In this document: piece after piece, positions 10,818 to 21,876 of the stretch | How the letters are laid out: every line of letters starts with the position of its first letter | Position numbering within the stretch: position 1 is the stretch's first letter | From: Sepioteuthis lessoniana | Taxonomy: Eukaryota; Mollusca; Cephalopoda; Myopsida; Loliginidae | Length of the DNA stretch: 64,000 bases | Reading direction: 5' to 3' | NCBI GenBank assembly: GCA_963585895.1 | Contig: OY757913.1 | Span: 102,243,449 to 102,307,448 of the forward strand | Notes under the pieces: model-generated | The model's input: the letters and a program-made list of their open reading frames with translations, nothing else | Database searches by the model: none | What the model was told of the DNA's origin: nothing | Made by a program: the position numbers and the translations under genes

Positions 10818-11008
10818 CAGTAATTCCCAACGTGGGGGTATGCCCCACTAGTAGGGCTTGTTTAAATATCATGTTAATGGCCTTTTAAGTTTCCTTCACG
10901 TGAATTGCAGTAACATTTTGAATATGTAAAAATTGAATATTACTGGAGACATTAGCATTTGAGAAATACTAAAGTCGGGGCAGGCCCCAAATCGTTTGGG
11001 GACCACTG
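10818..11008. mobile_element. hAT-type MITE
   Basis: This is a 191-bp non-autonomous DNA transposon. It starts CAGTAATTCCCAACGTGGGG and ends CCCCAAATCGTTTGGGGACC then ACTG, which are imperfect inverted ends of the hAT CAGTGGTCCCCAA type. The flanks are ctctaagc (10810-10817) and ctcaaagc (11009-11016), an 8-bp target duplication with one mismatch. That is the size expected for hAT. It has no ORF. Confidence 0.85.
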
Positions 11009-11095
11009 CTCAAAGCATAAAATAATCACAAAAGGATTGACATGACATGAAAATCAATCAATCAATCGTAAGACTGCGCTAAAATGTAAATATAA

Positions 11096-11412
11096 ACGAG
11101 GTACCCGTGGTGTAATGGTTATGGTCGCAGGAAATGGACACGGCGACACGTGTTCAAATCCTGGACGAGACTGATTGCATTTAACATAGCACTAATACCC
11201 GTGGGAAAGGTATAAATCCAATTATTCTCCCTCCAGCTATGGGTAAATAGTGGGGCAGACTGAATTTCTTCAGCCTTGGTGAGGCAACTAGTGTAGGAGA
11301 AGGAAAACTCTGAATTCAAACCTGTTAAACTCTGCTTAAAAAAATTGACCTTGTGTCATATCCTGCCCGATATATCCTGCCCGAGCGGAGGGGTTGGGTA
11401 AATATGATAAAC
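11096..11412 (+). mobile_element. SINE-A, nearly full length
   Basis: The head has an A box (cgtggtgtaatggtta) and a B box (gttcaaatcctgg). The centre carries the domain shared with SINE-B: actaatacccgtgggaaagg and ccagctatgggtaaatag. The 3' part contains gaggcaactagtg and the tail attgaccttgtgtcatatcc, tgcccgagcggaggggttgg, then gtaaata. The tatcctgcccga segment is duplicated in this copy. It is non-coding and pol III type. Confidence 0.9.
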
Positions 11413-11499
11413 GTAGAATGTACACAATTCCTTGGTCTCTGTGCATAGAATAATCCTAGACAAGGTGATATGCTGTTAAAATTAAACAGTCGTAAGAAG

Positions 11500-11605
11500 C
11501 AACACAAATATATCGATGTAAATGTATAACGCTCGCAATTCCCCTGTCTCGAGGTTTAAAATAACATCAGACGGATTCACATGTCATTCAATTCAATTAA
11601 CGAAT
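11500..11605. repeat. Family Y repeat fragment
   Basis: The blocks aacgctcgcaattcccctgt and aaaataacatcagacggatt match the ends of copies at 2.7 and 46.6 kb. Confidence 0.4.
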
Positions 11606-12340
11606 TTATAACGTTACAATAGGAAATTGTCCTCATGCCAGACTACCTCGAACTTAGTAAACAGCAAACTACCAAATCGTCAATATTGACTTCGTTTTGC
11701 TGCAAATACATTAAACAGTGTCAAAACATTCAGCGGGAAGAGTCTTGGTGGATGTGGGAGGACGAAAAGATGAACATTTCGAGCGGATATAGGCAAATAG
11801 TTGATAAATGGTTTTCGTAAAATGGAAAATTGGCAGTGACAGGAGAAACCGCGTAAAGATGATTGATGCAAACGAGTATGGTGGTGAGAAGATGACTCTA
11901 TGGGGTTCAGTCAGGTGCGGATGGGGGGTCGAGACTCAATAAGTAATCAGTGGATATCGGTACGAACTTCTCTTTTTAGACTGTCGCTTTCCGATGATTA
12001 CTCAAGAAAATTAGCCTCCATCCATTTACCATTTTCAGGACAAGCAAGTCGAGAACCATGTAAGATATTTCAGTTCTGTTAACGGATCTATTACTACATA
12101 CTCACGCACGATTTTATCTTTTTTTTCACGCGCAGAAAATTCATGAACCTTTTATAATATTTGTTAACCTTAGCTTATCAGGGTCAAAAAGGACAAATGG
12201 TCGAAAAATAGGTAGACGAAGATTCCGTTCTGATGTTTGACAAGTCAGAAAGTGTATGTCGGTAAATTATTAAAAAAGTGGTCCCATTTCTAAATCACAG
12301 ATTTTTATGTGTTTAATGGCATATCAACTTTCTTGGGTTC
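11606..12340. other. Unassigned DNA
   Basis: Short ORFs (for example 11635-11820) carry no motif. I recognise no repeat. Confidence 0.4.
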
Positions 12341-12344
12341 TTTA

Positions 12345-12638
12345 ATCCTATTTACCAACCCCTCCGCTCGGGTAGGATATGACACAAGGTCAATTTTTAA
12401 GCGGAGTTTAACAGGTTTCAATTCAGAGTTTTCCTTCTCCTAGACTAGTTGCCTCACCAAGGCTGAAGAACCTTGTCTGTCCTACTATTTACCCATAGCT
12501 GGGGGGAGAATAATTGGATTCATACCTTTTCCAAGGGTATTAGTGCTATGTGAAATGCAATCAGTCTCGTCCAGGATTTGAACTCTTGTCGCCGTGTCCA
12601 TTTCCTGCGACGATAACCATTACACCACAGGCACCTCC
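12345..12638 (-). mobile_element. SINE-A, nearly full length
   Basis: In reverse the blocks run tatttaccaacccctccgct, gacacaaggtcaatttttaa, gactagttgcctcaccaagg, ccatagctggggggag, gtccaggatttgaactc (B box) and taaccattacaccac (A box). It meets a SINE-B copy at its head. Confidence 0.9.
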
Positions 12639-12803
12639 ATTTCTTCTTGAGTTCTTTAATGCCAAATCCATCCTTCTAGAAGAACAGTAGTGATACTATT
12701 CAACCTATAACTGGGAGAATAAAGGGGTTCATACGTTTCCCAAGGGTAATTATCTGAAAGTGAACATGATAGTGCCATAAGAGTTCGAACTCGCTTACTA
12801 TGT
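12639..12803 (-). mobile_element. SINE-B, 5'-truncated
   Basis: Tail and centre are present (aatgccaaatccatccttct, actgggagaataaagggg, gagttcgaactcgcttact), but the A box side is missing. It directly abuts an X element tail. Confidence 0.8.
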
Positions 12804-13487
12804 TTGTTTGTTACTATGTTTGTTTGGCTGGTTGGTTGGGTTTTGTGGCATATCAATTTTTGTAGGTTATTTAACGCCAAATCCATGTTTATGAAAATAG
12901 TTCTATTTCGAACAATTCAGTTTAGCATGAGTACACAGTTTAATTGTCAAAAACGTTTCTATTTCAATCTATTCAGTTTAGTCAAACAGTTCTAATTCAG
13001 CTCATTCATTTAAGTATAATTACAGATTTTGTTTACACCCAGTCAAATGTCAAAACAATTCTATATTAAACAATTCAGTTTAGTGTAAGTAGCGTTTCAA
13101 TATAAAAACGGGTCTATCTCAAACAATTCAGTTTAGCATAAGCACGCAGTTTAAATGTAAGTACACTTTAATTTTCAAAAACATTTCTATTTCAAGCTAT
13201 TCAGTTTAGTCAAACAGTTCTAATTCAAACAATTTAGTTTAGCATAAGAATACAATTAGTTCTATTTAACTCATAGATAGGGCCCTATCAGGTACTACCA
13301 CTCCGGGCCAGAGTGGACCTGGGAGCAATGGCAATAAAGGGGTGCTGCACATTCCCCATAGCTCCAGTATCACTGGAACCTCACTATCAGATTGTTTAGT
13401 GTCGTATCCAGGACTCTCATTGGTGGGGTCTTACCCCTCTACAGAGGTGCTGTCGGTGTATTCTACTGCCCCAGCCGACTGGGCAAC
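12804..13487 (-). repeat. Element X, long copy with minisatellite
   Basis: On the minus (sense) strand it starts with gcccagtcggctggggcagt and runs through a core of about 220 bp containing gaatgtgcagcaccccttta and atagggccctat (a perfect palindrome). It then passes through about 380 bp of degenerate repeats of ttgtttgaaatagaa and aaactgtgtactcatgctaa type. It ends in the tail aatgg..tggcgttaaataacc..ttgatatgccaca. The same tail ends SINE-B. I see no ORF, so it is a non-autonomous retroposon candidate of unknown class. Confidence 0.75.
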
Positions 13488-13930
13488 CGGTTTTTGTGTG
13501 GTTCTATCACTCACCCGACCAACGTTCTTTTCATTGTTGCCAACAATCATGGACATCACCCATTTTCCAAATATTGATTGATTAATTGATTTTAACAACA
13601 TGCCAACCAATCTCAGCTTATTCTATGACTAGAGGTTAGGGAACCGTGTTCATTGCACATGCAAAATCACATTTTCCACAGTTTTTTTTAAGATGTTTTT
13701 TTTTTGCAAATGGTCCTAACGAATACGATTAATCTTTAAACAGATATATTTGACCGATAGATGGGTACCAAGTAGCCACTACCACGACTTACATACCCGG
13801 ATCCGTATATATATATATATATATATGTTTTAATCTATGGGTCAAATATATATATATAGCTTGTAAACCAATAGTTTGTCGGCAACATTATTTCTAAACG
13901 AGCCGGAGACCATTTATTTGCACACAGTTA
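13488..13930. other. Unassigned DNA with short (TA)n
   Basis: A TA tract lies at about 13807-13826. No gene is seen. Confidence 0.4.
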
Positions 13931-13977
13931 ACTGGTTTTAATTATTGCTACTGAAAACAAAAAAAAAATATTCAATA

Positions 13978-14337
13978 TCATTCATTTGCTTGCACACAGT
14001 TAAATTGATCCAAGTATTTCTATGTACTATTAATAGTTTAACACTAGTCATTTGTTTGCACACAGTTAAATTGATCCAAATATTCCTATGTAATATTAAT
14101 AGTTTAACACCAGTCATTTGTTTGCACACAGTTAAATTGATCCAAGTATTCCTATGTAATATTAATAGTTTAACACCAGTCATTTGTTTGCACACAGTTA
14201 AATTGATCCAAGTATTCCTATGTAATATTAATAGTTTAACACCAGTCATTTGTTTGCACACAGTTAAATTGATCCAAATATCCCTATGTAATATTAATAG
14301 TTCAACACCAGTTATTTGTTTGCACACAGTTAAATAG
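13978..14337. repeat. 66-bp minisatellite, five to six units
   Basis: Each unit carries catttgtttgcacacagtta, aattgatccaagtattccta and tgtaatattaatagtttaac. Because 66 is divisible by 3 and no stop falls in one frame of each strand, both strands show a repetitive ORF of about 130 codons with 22-residue periods. The ORFs are a by-product of the repeat. Single dispersed units occur at 8.3, 14.6, 53.6, 54.9, 59.5 and 59.9 kb. Confidence 0.9.
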
Positions 14338-14409
14338 TTGCAAGCCTAGAAAATAATTAAATATTTCTATTTGTCCCATTGATGGGACCCTAAGAGATGG
14401 TCTTACTTT

Positions 14410-14905
14410 AGCTTGGTTTTATGGCACGTCAACCAATGTAGGATATTTCATGTCAAATCTATTTTTATACGTATGAACAGTTCTATTTACAACAATTCTT
14501 TTTAGTATAAGGACACAGTTTATACGTTAAAAACATTTCTTTTTCAAACTATTCAGTTTAGTTAAATGTTTCCAAGTATTGCTATGTATCACTAACAATT
14601 CAATTAAACATCACTCATTTATTTGCACAATTAAAAGTCAAAACAGTTCTGTTTCAAACAATTCAGTTTAGCATAAGAATATTGTTCAGTTCTATTTGAC
14701 CCATCAGGTGCTCCCACTTTTAGCCAGAGTGGACCTGGGAGTGATGATAATGAAGAGGTACTCCGCATTCCCCAAATCTCCAGCATTACATGAATCTCTC
14801 CATCTGATTTCTTTGTGTCATATGTTGGACATTCGTTGGGGAAGTCTTACCCTACTACGGAGATGCAGACCATGTATTCTACAGTCGCAGCTGACCGGAC
14901 CATTA
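14410..14905 (-). repeat. Element X
   Basis: The sense strand is minus. The core contains ctctgcagag-like remnants, ggggaatgcggagtacctct and ccactctggc. The tail is ttggttttatggcacgtcaa read in reverse. A shorter internal repeat stretch contains one 66-bp-type unit. Confidence 0.75.
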
Positions 14906-15655
14906 CCACTTCCGCTCTGAGTGGATTTTGGATTAATGGAAATGAAGTGTTACTCTATACACCCCAGCATTCCAGAACTGAAGCCACACTGTTTTGTACG
15001 GAAACTGTATATTTTCTGTCCCAAACAACAAGAACGCTAAGTAAATAAGGGAAGTTTGATGATTTTAAAAGATATCAACATAGAAAGAGGATTTTTCGAT
15101 GAGAATGAAGAGATTTGTTTTTTTTTTATATCCAAAATTGACTAAAGTCTTCAGCGCTAAGGCAATCAAACCTCAGTTGACAAAGATCTCTATTTCTAAA
15201 TTCATCTTATTTCAACGCAGGAAAAGCGGTTTTCATTTCCGGAAGTCAATACATTCAAGAGAGCAGTTGAATCTAAAAGTAGTGGTAGTCCAAGAGAACG
15301 GCAGTTCGTTTGGCCGTTGAATGCGGCGAGGCCTAGCTGATTTCTTTCACCCGAGTATACCAATCACAATAGTTATTTACTAAGCTTAGTTTAGCTGTGA
15401 CACAAGGCCAGAAGTATGTAGCACCCTGTCACTATAGTTGATCACAAGGAGAATTCAAATCCAATAGCAGTCCGACCGAGAAAGATAAAAGTTGACTGTT
15501 CGATTGAATGGATTTGAAAACTTATCAGCGTCCAAATTTTTGTCTTCTGTCCTTACTACAATAGTTAGTGTCAACTTAACCCACTCATCAGGTTTGTTTG
15601 AACAGTAAAAAAATATATCAATTCAATTGCATACTCGGATTCGTTTTGTTTGTTT
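14906..15655. other. Unassigned DNA
   Basis: An ORF at 15099-15320 has no motif. The short stretch cacaaggccagaagtatgta near 15405 recalls the repeat at 0.6 kb. Confidence 0.4.
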
Positions 15656-16712
15656 TTTATAGTGGATTGTTTGTTTGGTTTTTATGGCATATCAAGCTTT
15701 GTAGGTTATTCAATGCCAAATCCATTTTTATACAATTAAACAGTTATATTTCTATTATATAATTGCTGAAGGATTTTTTTAATATTATCATTTTTCGTTT
15801 TATATATCTTATCTTTCGGTTTAGTTAGGCTTAGAACCTTTCGGCTTAGTGCATGAGTAGGTGCAGACATTAACGCAGGTGTTCACGCGCGTGGGGGGAG
15901 GATGTGACAATCACAGATGTCACAATAAAAAACACAGATACGAAATGTGACTGGGGGTGTGAATGACGTCATGCCCGGAAGCGATGGGCTGGAATTCTTG
16001 GTGATTTTGAATAAAAGCAGTGAGTTGAGATTTGAACTTAGACGAAGCGAGTTGATTTTTCGGACCTGGGCGAGGCCAGAGCAATGTGGACTGCGGGTTG
16101 CGCATGCGCGTTGATTTGGTCGGTGAGTTGAGAGCTGACGATGGACGAACAGTCAGCATAGAAAAATTGTGTCTCTCTCTCCTTGTGTCGAAAACCTAAA
16201 CTTAAAGAAGGTAATAAAAGTTTCGTACCTGTACCAAGAGAGTCGTCAGTATTTCGTGTTTTTCAGATTCCTAGGCGTATGAATATTCAATGAACATTGT
16301 GAATGTTTTTACATATTCGTATATTTTACATATGTATATGTTACATTTCAAACAATTCAATTTAGCATTAGTGCACAGTTTAATTGTCAAAAACATTTAT
16401 TTTTCAAGCTATTCCGTTTAGTCAATCAGTTCTACTTCAAATAATTCAGTTTAGTATAATTATAGTTTTTATTTACACACATTTGAATGTCAAAACATTT
16501 CTATTTCCAGCAATTCAGTTTTGCGTAAATACAGTTTAAATGTCAAAAACAGTTCCATTTCAAACAATTCGGTTTAACAAAAGTACACATTTTAAATGTC
16601 AAAACAGTCCTATCTAAAGCTATTCAGTTTAGCCTGAGTACACAGTTTAGTTTTATTTGACCCATAGATAGGACCCTATCAGGTGCTATCACTCCTGGTC
16701 GGGATGATTTTG
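15656..16712 (-). repeat. Element X split by a solo LTR-II
   Basis: The tail side (15656-15752) ends in cagttatatttc. The same element resumes after the LTR at 16346 with tttcaaacaattcaatttag, exactly as in unbroken copies. The internal repeats continue to 16650. The core is cut off after aggtgctatcactcctgg. X was therefore present before the LTR inserted. Confidence 0.8.
15753..16345 (+). mobile_element. Solo LTR, family LTR-II
   Basis: A 593-bp LTR is flanked by the 4-bp duplication tttc (15749-15752 and 16346-16349). The 5' end reads tattatataattg where other copies have tgttatataattg, so the terminal TG has decayed. The 3' end is ttaca. The U3 part holds an ATF/CREB-type site in atgacgtcat and an ETS-type site in cccggaag. 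An A/T-rich gaataaaagcagtgag could be the core promoter, and a polyadenylation signal aataaa lies at 16213-16218. There is no internal region, so it arose by LTR-LTR recombination. Confidence 0.9.
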
Positions 16713-17822
16713 GTTTGATTTAGTTTATTGCATGTCAACTATTTTAGGATAATTAATGCCAAATCCATTTTTATACATACAAGCAGTTATATTTCACACC
16801 ATTCAGTTTAGCATGAGTATAGTTTTTTTTTGTTTACACCCAGTTAAATATTAAAACAGTTCCATTTCTAACAATTCAGTTTAGCATATGAACACAGTTT
16901 AGTTCTATTTGAATCAGATAGGATCCAATCAGATGTTACCACTCTGGGCCAGAGTAGACCGGGGAGCGATTGTTGTATACTCATATACAGATGCATGCAT
17001 AAACATAACGACGACACAATAAAGACAAACGACACAGTTCTTTAGAAAAATATACCTCTCACTTTATTTGAAAGGGTTGTGTGTGAGAGGGAGTTGGAGA
17101 CCGAACAGAACTGCAACATATTGACCCCCACTCTATTGGCAATAACTGCGTTTCATTCCCGTTCTCCTTGGCTGCTCAACTGTGGGCCTGGGGGCCCAGC
17201 CTCTCTGGGTGCTGGTTTTCTCTACCGCATCTTATCTCCAACTCATCTGATCTCCAACTCATTTGATCTCCAACTGCTCAATCGGGGGTCCCGGAGGGCC
17301 CCTTTCTGCTGGGTGCTGTTTTCTCTATTGCATCATTTCTCCAACTCTGAATGAACTTCCTGTGCACTGAGTTATATAATAGTTTGACGCCCACTCAATC
17401 TCTTCCCATAAATGGCCAACGGAATATGCTACTTCCGCTGTCTTTGGAATGGCATGTTTTGATCATCATCGAGCGGAAATAACTGGCATGCAGTTCACAG
17501 GTCACCCTCTTCCGGTGCATCAGTTTGTGACTGTACTGAGGGATTTTAACCCTGTCCCATATGGTCAGCCAAGCTCACCTACGCCAACGGAATATGCAAC
17601 TTCCGTCGGCTATGGAATGGCATGTTTGGCCTGGTCGGAGGTCAATATACAACACGATGGCAATTAATGAGTACTCCACATTCCCAAAATCTTCAGCATT
17701 ACTGGAACCTAACAATTAGATTATTTAGTTTCATATATAGGACATTCGTTGGTGGGGTCCTGCCCATCTCCAGAAATGCACAGTTTATTCTACAGCCGCA
17801 GCCGACAGTGCAATTTATGGTG
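16713..17822 (-). repeat. Element X split by a solo LTR-I
   Basis: The left part is 16713-16970. The element resumes at 17655 with cgatggcaattaatgagtac and runs to the 5' end near 17822. Joining the two parts after removing one cgat reproduces the X consensus gagcgatggcaat. Confidence 0.85.
16971..17654 (-). mobile_element. Solo LTR, family LTR-I (copy A)
   Basis: This is a 684-bp LTR with termini TGTTGT...ACAACA and a perfect 4-bp target duplication, cgat. On the minus strand a TATA box lies in actattatataac, preceded by gtgggcgtcaa, a block conserved in copies B, C and D. An AATAAAG polyadenylation signal precedes gtgagaggtatatttttcta. ORFs inside (for example 17079-17354) are spurious. 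No internal coding region accompanies it. Confidence 0.9.
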
Positions 17823-19754
17823 GAGATGACTTGTGTCTTATTTAGTTTTAATGCATGTAGGTTACATGTTGTACTGTTCTGGCCCCCGAAAGCCTTCAAC
17901 AAATCCATGGGACGGCGAATTCCTCTATAGAATTACTTCTTACCGTATGCCCCAAAACAATCCGTAACACAACTTGGATGAATCTTTATCCTAATCTCGC
18001 GTCAGCCTATTATTCGTTCGAAAACAGAAACTAAAAGAAAAGTATTTCCTATTCCACAAAAACCCAATATTCCAAAAAATTTTTTAAAAAATTCAGAATC
18101 AATATAATTTAAAAATCTTCATAAATTTAATATCAAATCGCCTGTTAATGCCTTTCGTCAATTTTCATAATATGAAACAGAGAGAAAAAAATCTAATGTT
18201 GCCTTTAAACTCAAACAACTCTTTTTTTTTTCACTATTCAGAAACAAATTAAACAATGTTTACAATATGTCCGCAATCAAAGTTCACTAATGTTCAGCTT
18301 TTCTTTTTGTTAAATCTCTGCATTGTCTATTTTTCCTAAAAATGTTTTTTTTTTTCTTTCTTCTTTATTTATGATGAGTTCAGCAGTGTTCAAGTTTCTT
18401 TTCTTCTTTTCTGCTTTTTTCCTTCTTTATCTTTTTCCATTGTTTTGTCGTCCTCTTTCTCTTTTTTTATCAATAAATTGCTCATTCACTACTTTTTAAA
18501 AATCTTATTTCTGCTTCTCTCTGTCTTTATGTCTTTACCATAACATAATAAGTATGGCTTCGTGAAGAATTTCCATAAAACAAGCAGGGCTCGTTGATCA
18601 AACTTTTTCAATAATATTCTTTCTTCTTTCAGCAAGTATCTCTACAAAAGCATGGCTCGTATCTAGCCATCATTTCTTCATTTTTACTTTTTCCGAACAC
18701 GACAACACAATATTAGTCTCTTGCTTACTTCCAAAGATGAGTGAAAATATCCCGGGGGTTCTTTCCTTAGTAAAACAAACCTTTTACTGTATTTTTCAAT
18801 TGTCAACAGGGTACTTTATTTATTTATCTATTCGGTCAACTTATATTTCCCCATCAAGAACAATTCTAAACCGAGTCCATAAATTTCTCGGCACATCAAC
18901 GAGATTGTCAAGATTTCACACATGTACTTATCCTCTTCAAAACAACGGTCCGGTCCCCCAAAATCTCTCCCAAATTCTCAAACCCATTCCAGGGGGACCT
19001 TCACAACTCAGTCTTGCCACTAACCAGTCAGTACTTCAATAAAATCTACAACTTTTCCAAACTCGAAACCATCCTACAGCCTTAACTACGGATCCAAAGG
19101 TATATGAGCATTCTCCAGACAACATCATTGATGCCCTGAAATCCTTCCAGATCTCGGATTAAAACCCTAATTTCAAATTACTCTTCAAGTTACTACAAAA
19201 TTTCATTCACAAAAATTGTGTTTACTATCAAATCCATTCATAAAAATTAAAACTCAAAACCCAAGTGGAAGTTTACATTATGACCAGTCAATCATTGCAA
19301 CACAGGGCTATCTTTCTTCCCCCCTTTCCTTCTCCCTTCCTTCGTATCTATATTACACATAGTAATGATTGTATCAACTCATATTTCAATGCTTTATATG
19401 TAGGGCTCAATCAGTTTTTAAAATTATTTTCATTGTATCTTTTAGAAAGGCCAAATCCCATTAATATATAAGACAGAGAGAACAAATTACAATGAATGAG
19501 CCATCTACTCACAGACTGAAGTTTTTTTCTTTTTTTCTTTATTCATTTTTTTTTGTTTTTCTTCTCAGTTTTCGTGTCTCGCTCGTTCTGTTTCGCCATG
19601 AAGTGTCGAATCCTGTTTCCGATTTTCTCTTGTTTTCTCTTCTTTCTTCAAGGGCCAAAATCTTTATCGGCTGTTTCTTTGATCGTTTAGTTCAATTCAG
19701 GTTCGATACCACGCCATGTTGGCGTGAACTGGCCTTCGCCACCAAATTTTGATA
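17823..19754. other. T-rich DNA, possible LTR-element interior
   Basis: There are long T-rich stretches on the plus strand (A-rich on minus), mainly 18180-18500 and 19510-19650. I see no retroviral-type protein motif. It lies directly downstream, on the minus strand, of the LTR at 19755, so part of it could be a decayed internal leader. ORFs at 18737 and 19492 carry no motif. Confidence 0.35.
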
Positions 19755-20200
19755 TGTTGTAGTGTATACGCATCGTATACAAATATACACGGGAACATAA
19801 TCAACTGTAATGACGACTTCAATAAACGAACAAATACACTTTTTTACAAAAATATAAATCTCTCACACTTTATTTTCAAAAGGGTGATGTTCTGTTGTGT
19901 GTGAGAGATGAGTGGAGACAGGGACAGACTGCTATATTGATCCAAGTTCTTCTCTTGAACATAGCAGCACTTTTTTCGCATCTTGGCTGGGGTTGTTCAA
20001 CCATGGGTCACTGAGGACTGCAAAGCCCTCAGTCTGCAAGCTGGTTCTCACTTTGCCATTCTGTCTCCGATTTCTGACGGCCGCAGGCACCCTGTCTATA
20101 TTCTTTCTTAACACCCACTTACTTCCACTCTACTTCGGCTTATTTATGCAGGTGCGTCTCTTGATTGACGACCCATTCGAGGGCCAATATATATCATACA
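19755..20200 (-). mobile_element. Diverged LTR related to LTR-I (copy E)
   Basis: From tgttgtagtgtatacg onward it follows LTR-I order: a gacgacttcaataaacg block, ctctcacactttattttc, then gtgtgtgagagatgagtgg and gacagggacagactgc. The other edge, near catataca-type sequence at 20200, is less certain and I find no matching target duplication. On the minus strand tggtggcgaaggcc follows about 10 nt after the LTR end, which might be a primer binding site remnant. Confidence 0.6.
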
Positions 20201-20639
20201 GACTGATATCCATTTAAAAACCTTATGTGAAATATATCGATGGTCAGCGAGACTGGATGTATTGCAGATCGATAATGTCACAGTAGTATATCATGATAAT
20301 GAGTTCATATCCTACATTAAACACCACTGTATTCAGATGACATAAAATTCCAGTACGTATATGATATTTACATTGTGACGATATCTATCAATTTTATCTC
20401 ATGGAATATTTCGCTCGGGTGCAATGAATATCTTCCAAGTGTTATCTTATATCAATCTTAGGAAAACTGCGTAAATAATCCCATGCAACATTGGAGGTAA
20501 ATAAGAGTAAAATGAAGAAGACTGTATTGCTCCAAACGTTTTTCATTTCTGTCAAAATATTCAAGCATAACATTTTTTGACAGCCCGAGGCAAAGATAAG
20601 AAAGAAACAGGTTCGATCCAACACTGTGTACCATATTTA
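20201..20639. other. Unassigned AT-rich DNA
   Basis: No gene or named repeat is visible. Confidence 0.4.
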
Positions 20640-20694
20640 TGGTCTTGGTTTGAATTCTTTGTTTAATGGCATATAAACTTTGCGGGTTATAGGT
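20640..20694 (-). mobile_element. SINE-B tail remnant
   Basis: It contains ttctttgtttaatggcatat and aactttgcgggttat, the reversed SINE-B tail. It is broken off by a SINE-C insertion or deletion. Confidence 0.6.
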
Positions 20695-20962
20695 TATGTA
20701 ATATAAGTGAGTAAAGTTTGCGACGGTAGTCAGGGTGAACCGAAGGCTCCCTTTTCGATAGCTACTACACCAAGGTGTAGGAGAGGGCGCACTCCTTTCC
20801 CTGGATTGTTCCACTTTACCCTTTATCCATACCTTATAATGCTGATTGTTAAGCAAGGAGGCAATAAGTACCATTTTTGAGTCTTTAATATGACTCGACC
20901 TGGGATTGAAACCAGGTCTCTCGGGCCATTGTGGAACACTCTAACCATCATGCCATTCGATG
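20695..20962 (-). mobile_element. SINE-C, nearly full length
   Basis: In reverse it shows taagtgagtaaagtttgcga (tail side), accaaggtgtaggagagggc, ccctttatccataccttata, gggattgaaaccaggtct (B box) and taaccatcatgcc (A box). It is the best minus-strand copy. Confidence 0.9.
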
Positions 20963-21174
20963 GTTCGGATCCATCTCGCGAGACTCAATCTTATGTGATA
21001 TACTGTGTAAAAATCAGGATAAGGAAGGCAATGTTCAGTTCATGACTTTAATGAGACCGATATCGTACACGTGTGTGCGGACCATATGAGAGAATGGTGC
21101 AGAAAATTATTTTTGTTTCTTGATGTAACATTACTGAAGATTTCTCATTTAAGGGAGATAATTTTCTTCTAACT

Positions 21175-21405
21175 ATTACAGTTATTTCATGTCATAGACA
21201 TTTTTGTAAAAGAACAGTACAGGTACTTTTTAAATCATACTTGAGGAAATCAGGTGGTTCATTACGTTTTCCATTTAAGCATTTAAGTCTGTGCATTTAA
21301 GCATTTAAGCATTTAAGTCTGCATTTAAGCGCAATAGCGCGACTAGATTTCGAACTCGCTTACTACGATCAGAACGTTAGCAACTACTCTACCGGGACTC
21401 AATTC
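21175..21405 (-). mobile_element. SINE-B, diverged, with local hexamer expansion
   Basis: The body reads ttttgtaaaagaacagtaca, then gcgcgactagatttcgaact and cgcttactacgatc. Near 21280-21330 the motif gcatttaa is repeated four to five times, an unusual local expansion inside the SINE. Confidence 0.65.
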
Positions 21406-21559
21406 CTAATTACTTTTCCAGTTGTGCAGTTACGTTAGCTTTCTGACTAATACCCTTGGGAACGTCGGCATTAAATAACCCAATAGGTTCTAACCAAAAT
21501 TTAATCATTCTCAACAACATTTTTCAGCCCTCAGAGAAAATCAGCATGTTTCTAATTCT

Positions 21560-21790
21560 TGACTTCTTTTTTTTAGCCCACCCCACGAGTTGCAGCAGCT
21601 TAGAATACCCTGATGGTATCTCATTTACTCAAAGGGAATGTCCTGGGTATGAAATTAAACTGCAACTGATGGTGAGGTTGCAGTTCTGAAATCCTTGCGA
21701 ATGTGAACCCACTCCTATATTGACATTACTTCTATGTCCACCCTGACTTGTAGTACTCGTAAGGGTCCCTTTTATCGAGGAAAGGGATCT
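21560..21790 (+). repeat. Element X, diverged
   Basis: The sense strand is plus: aatgtcctgggtatgaaatt, actgatggtgaggttgcagt, acttctatgtccaccctgac. The minisatellite and tail are missing. Confidence 0.6.
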
Positions 21791-21876
21791 ATTTGAAAAA
21801 AATATAAGTATTATATAAGCATATTTGATATCATTACTATAGTCTAACCATGACTTCAGACAGGTATATATGTCAT

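Noticed and set aside
11106-11160. SINE heads as functional tRNA genes
   Set aside because: A and B boxes are present, but the cloverleaf stems do not close into a normal tRNA, and the same sequence continues into SINE bodies in many copies.
13938-14337. Overlapping ORFs of about 130 codons with 22-residue repeats on both strands
   Set aside because: They are the product of a 66-bp tandem repeat without stops. Similar units elsewhere are non-coding and no domain is visible.
15575-15605. Further hammerhead core on minus (CTGATGAGTGGG)
   Set aside because: CTGATGA occurs, but no paired stem II or GAAA follows at the right spacing.
17079-17354. GC-rich ORF of 91 codons near 17.1 kb as a host exon
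   Set aside because: It lies entirely inside a solo LTR defined by a perfect 4-bp target duplication.
17823-20200. Full-length LTR retrotransposon between LTR copies A and E
   Set aside because: Copy A is a complete solo LTR with its own duplication, and no gag or pol motif was seen in the interval.
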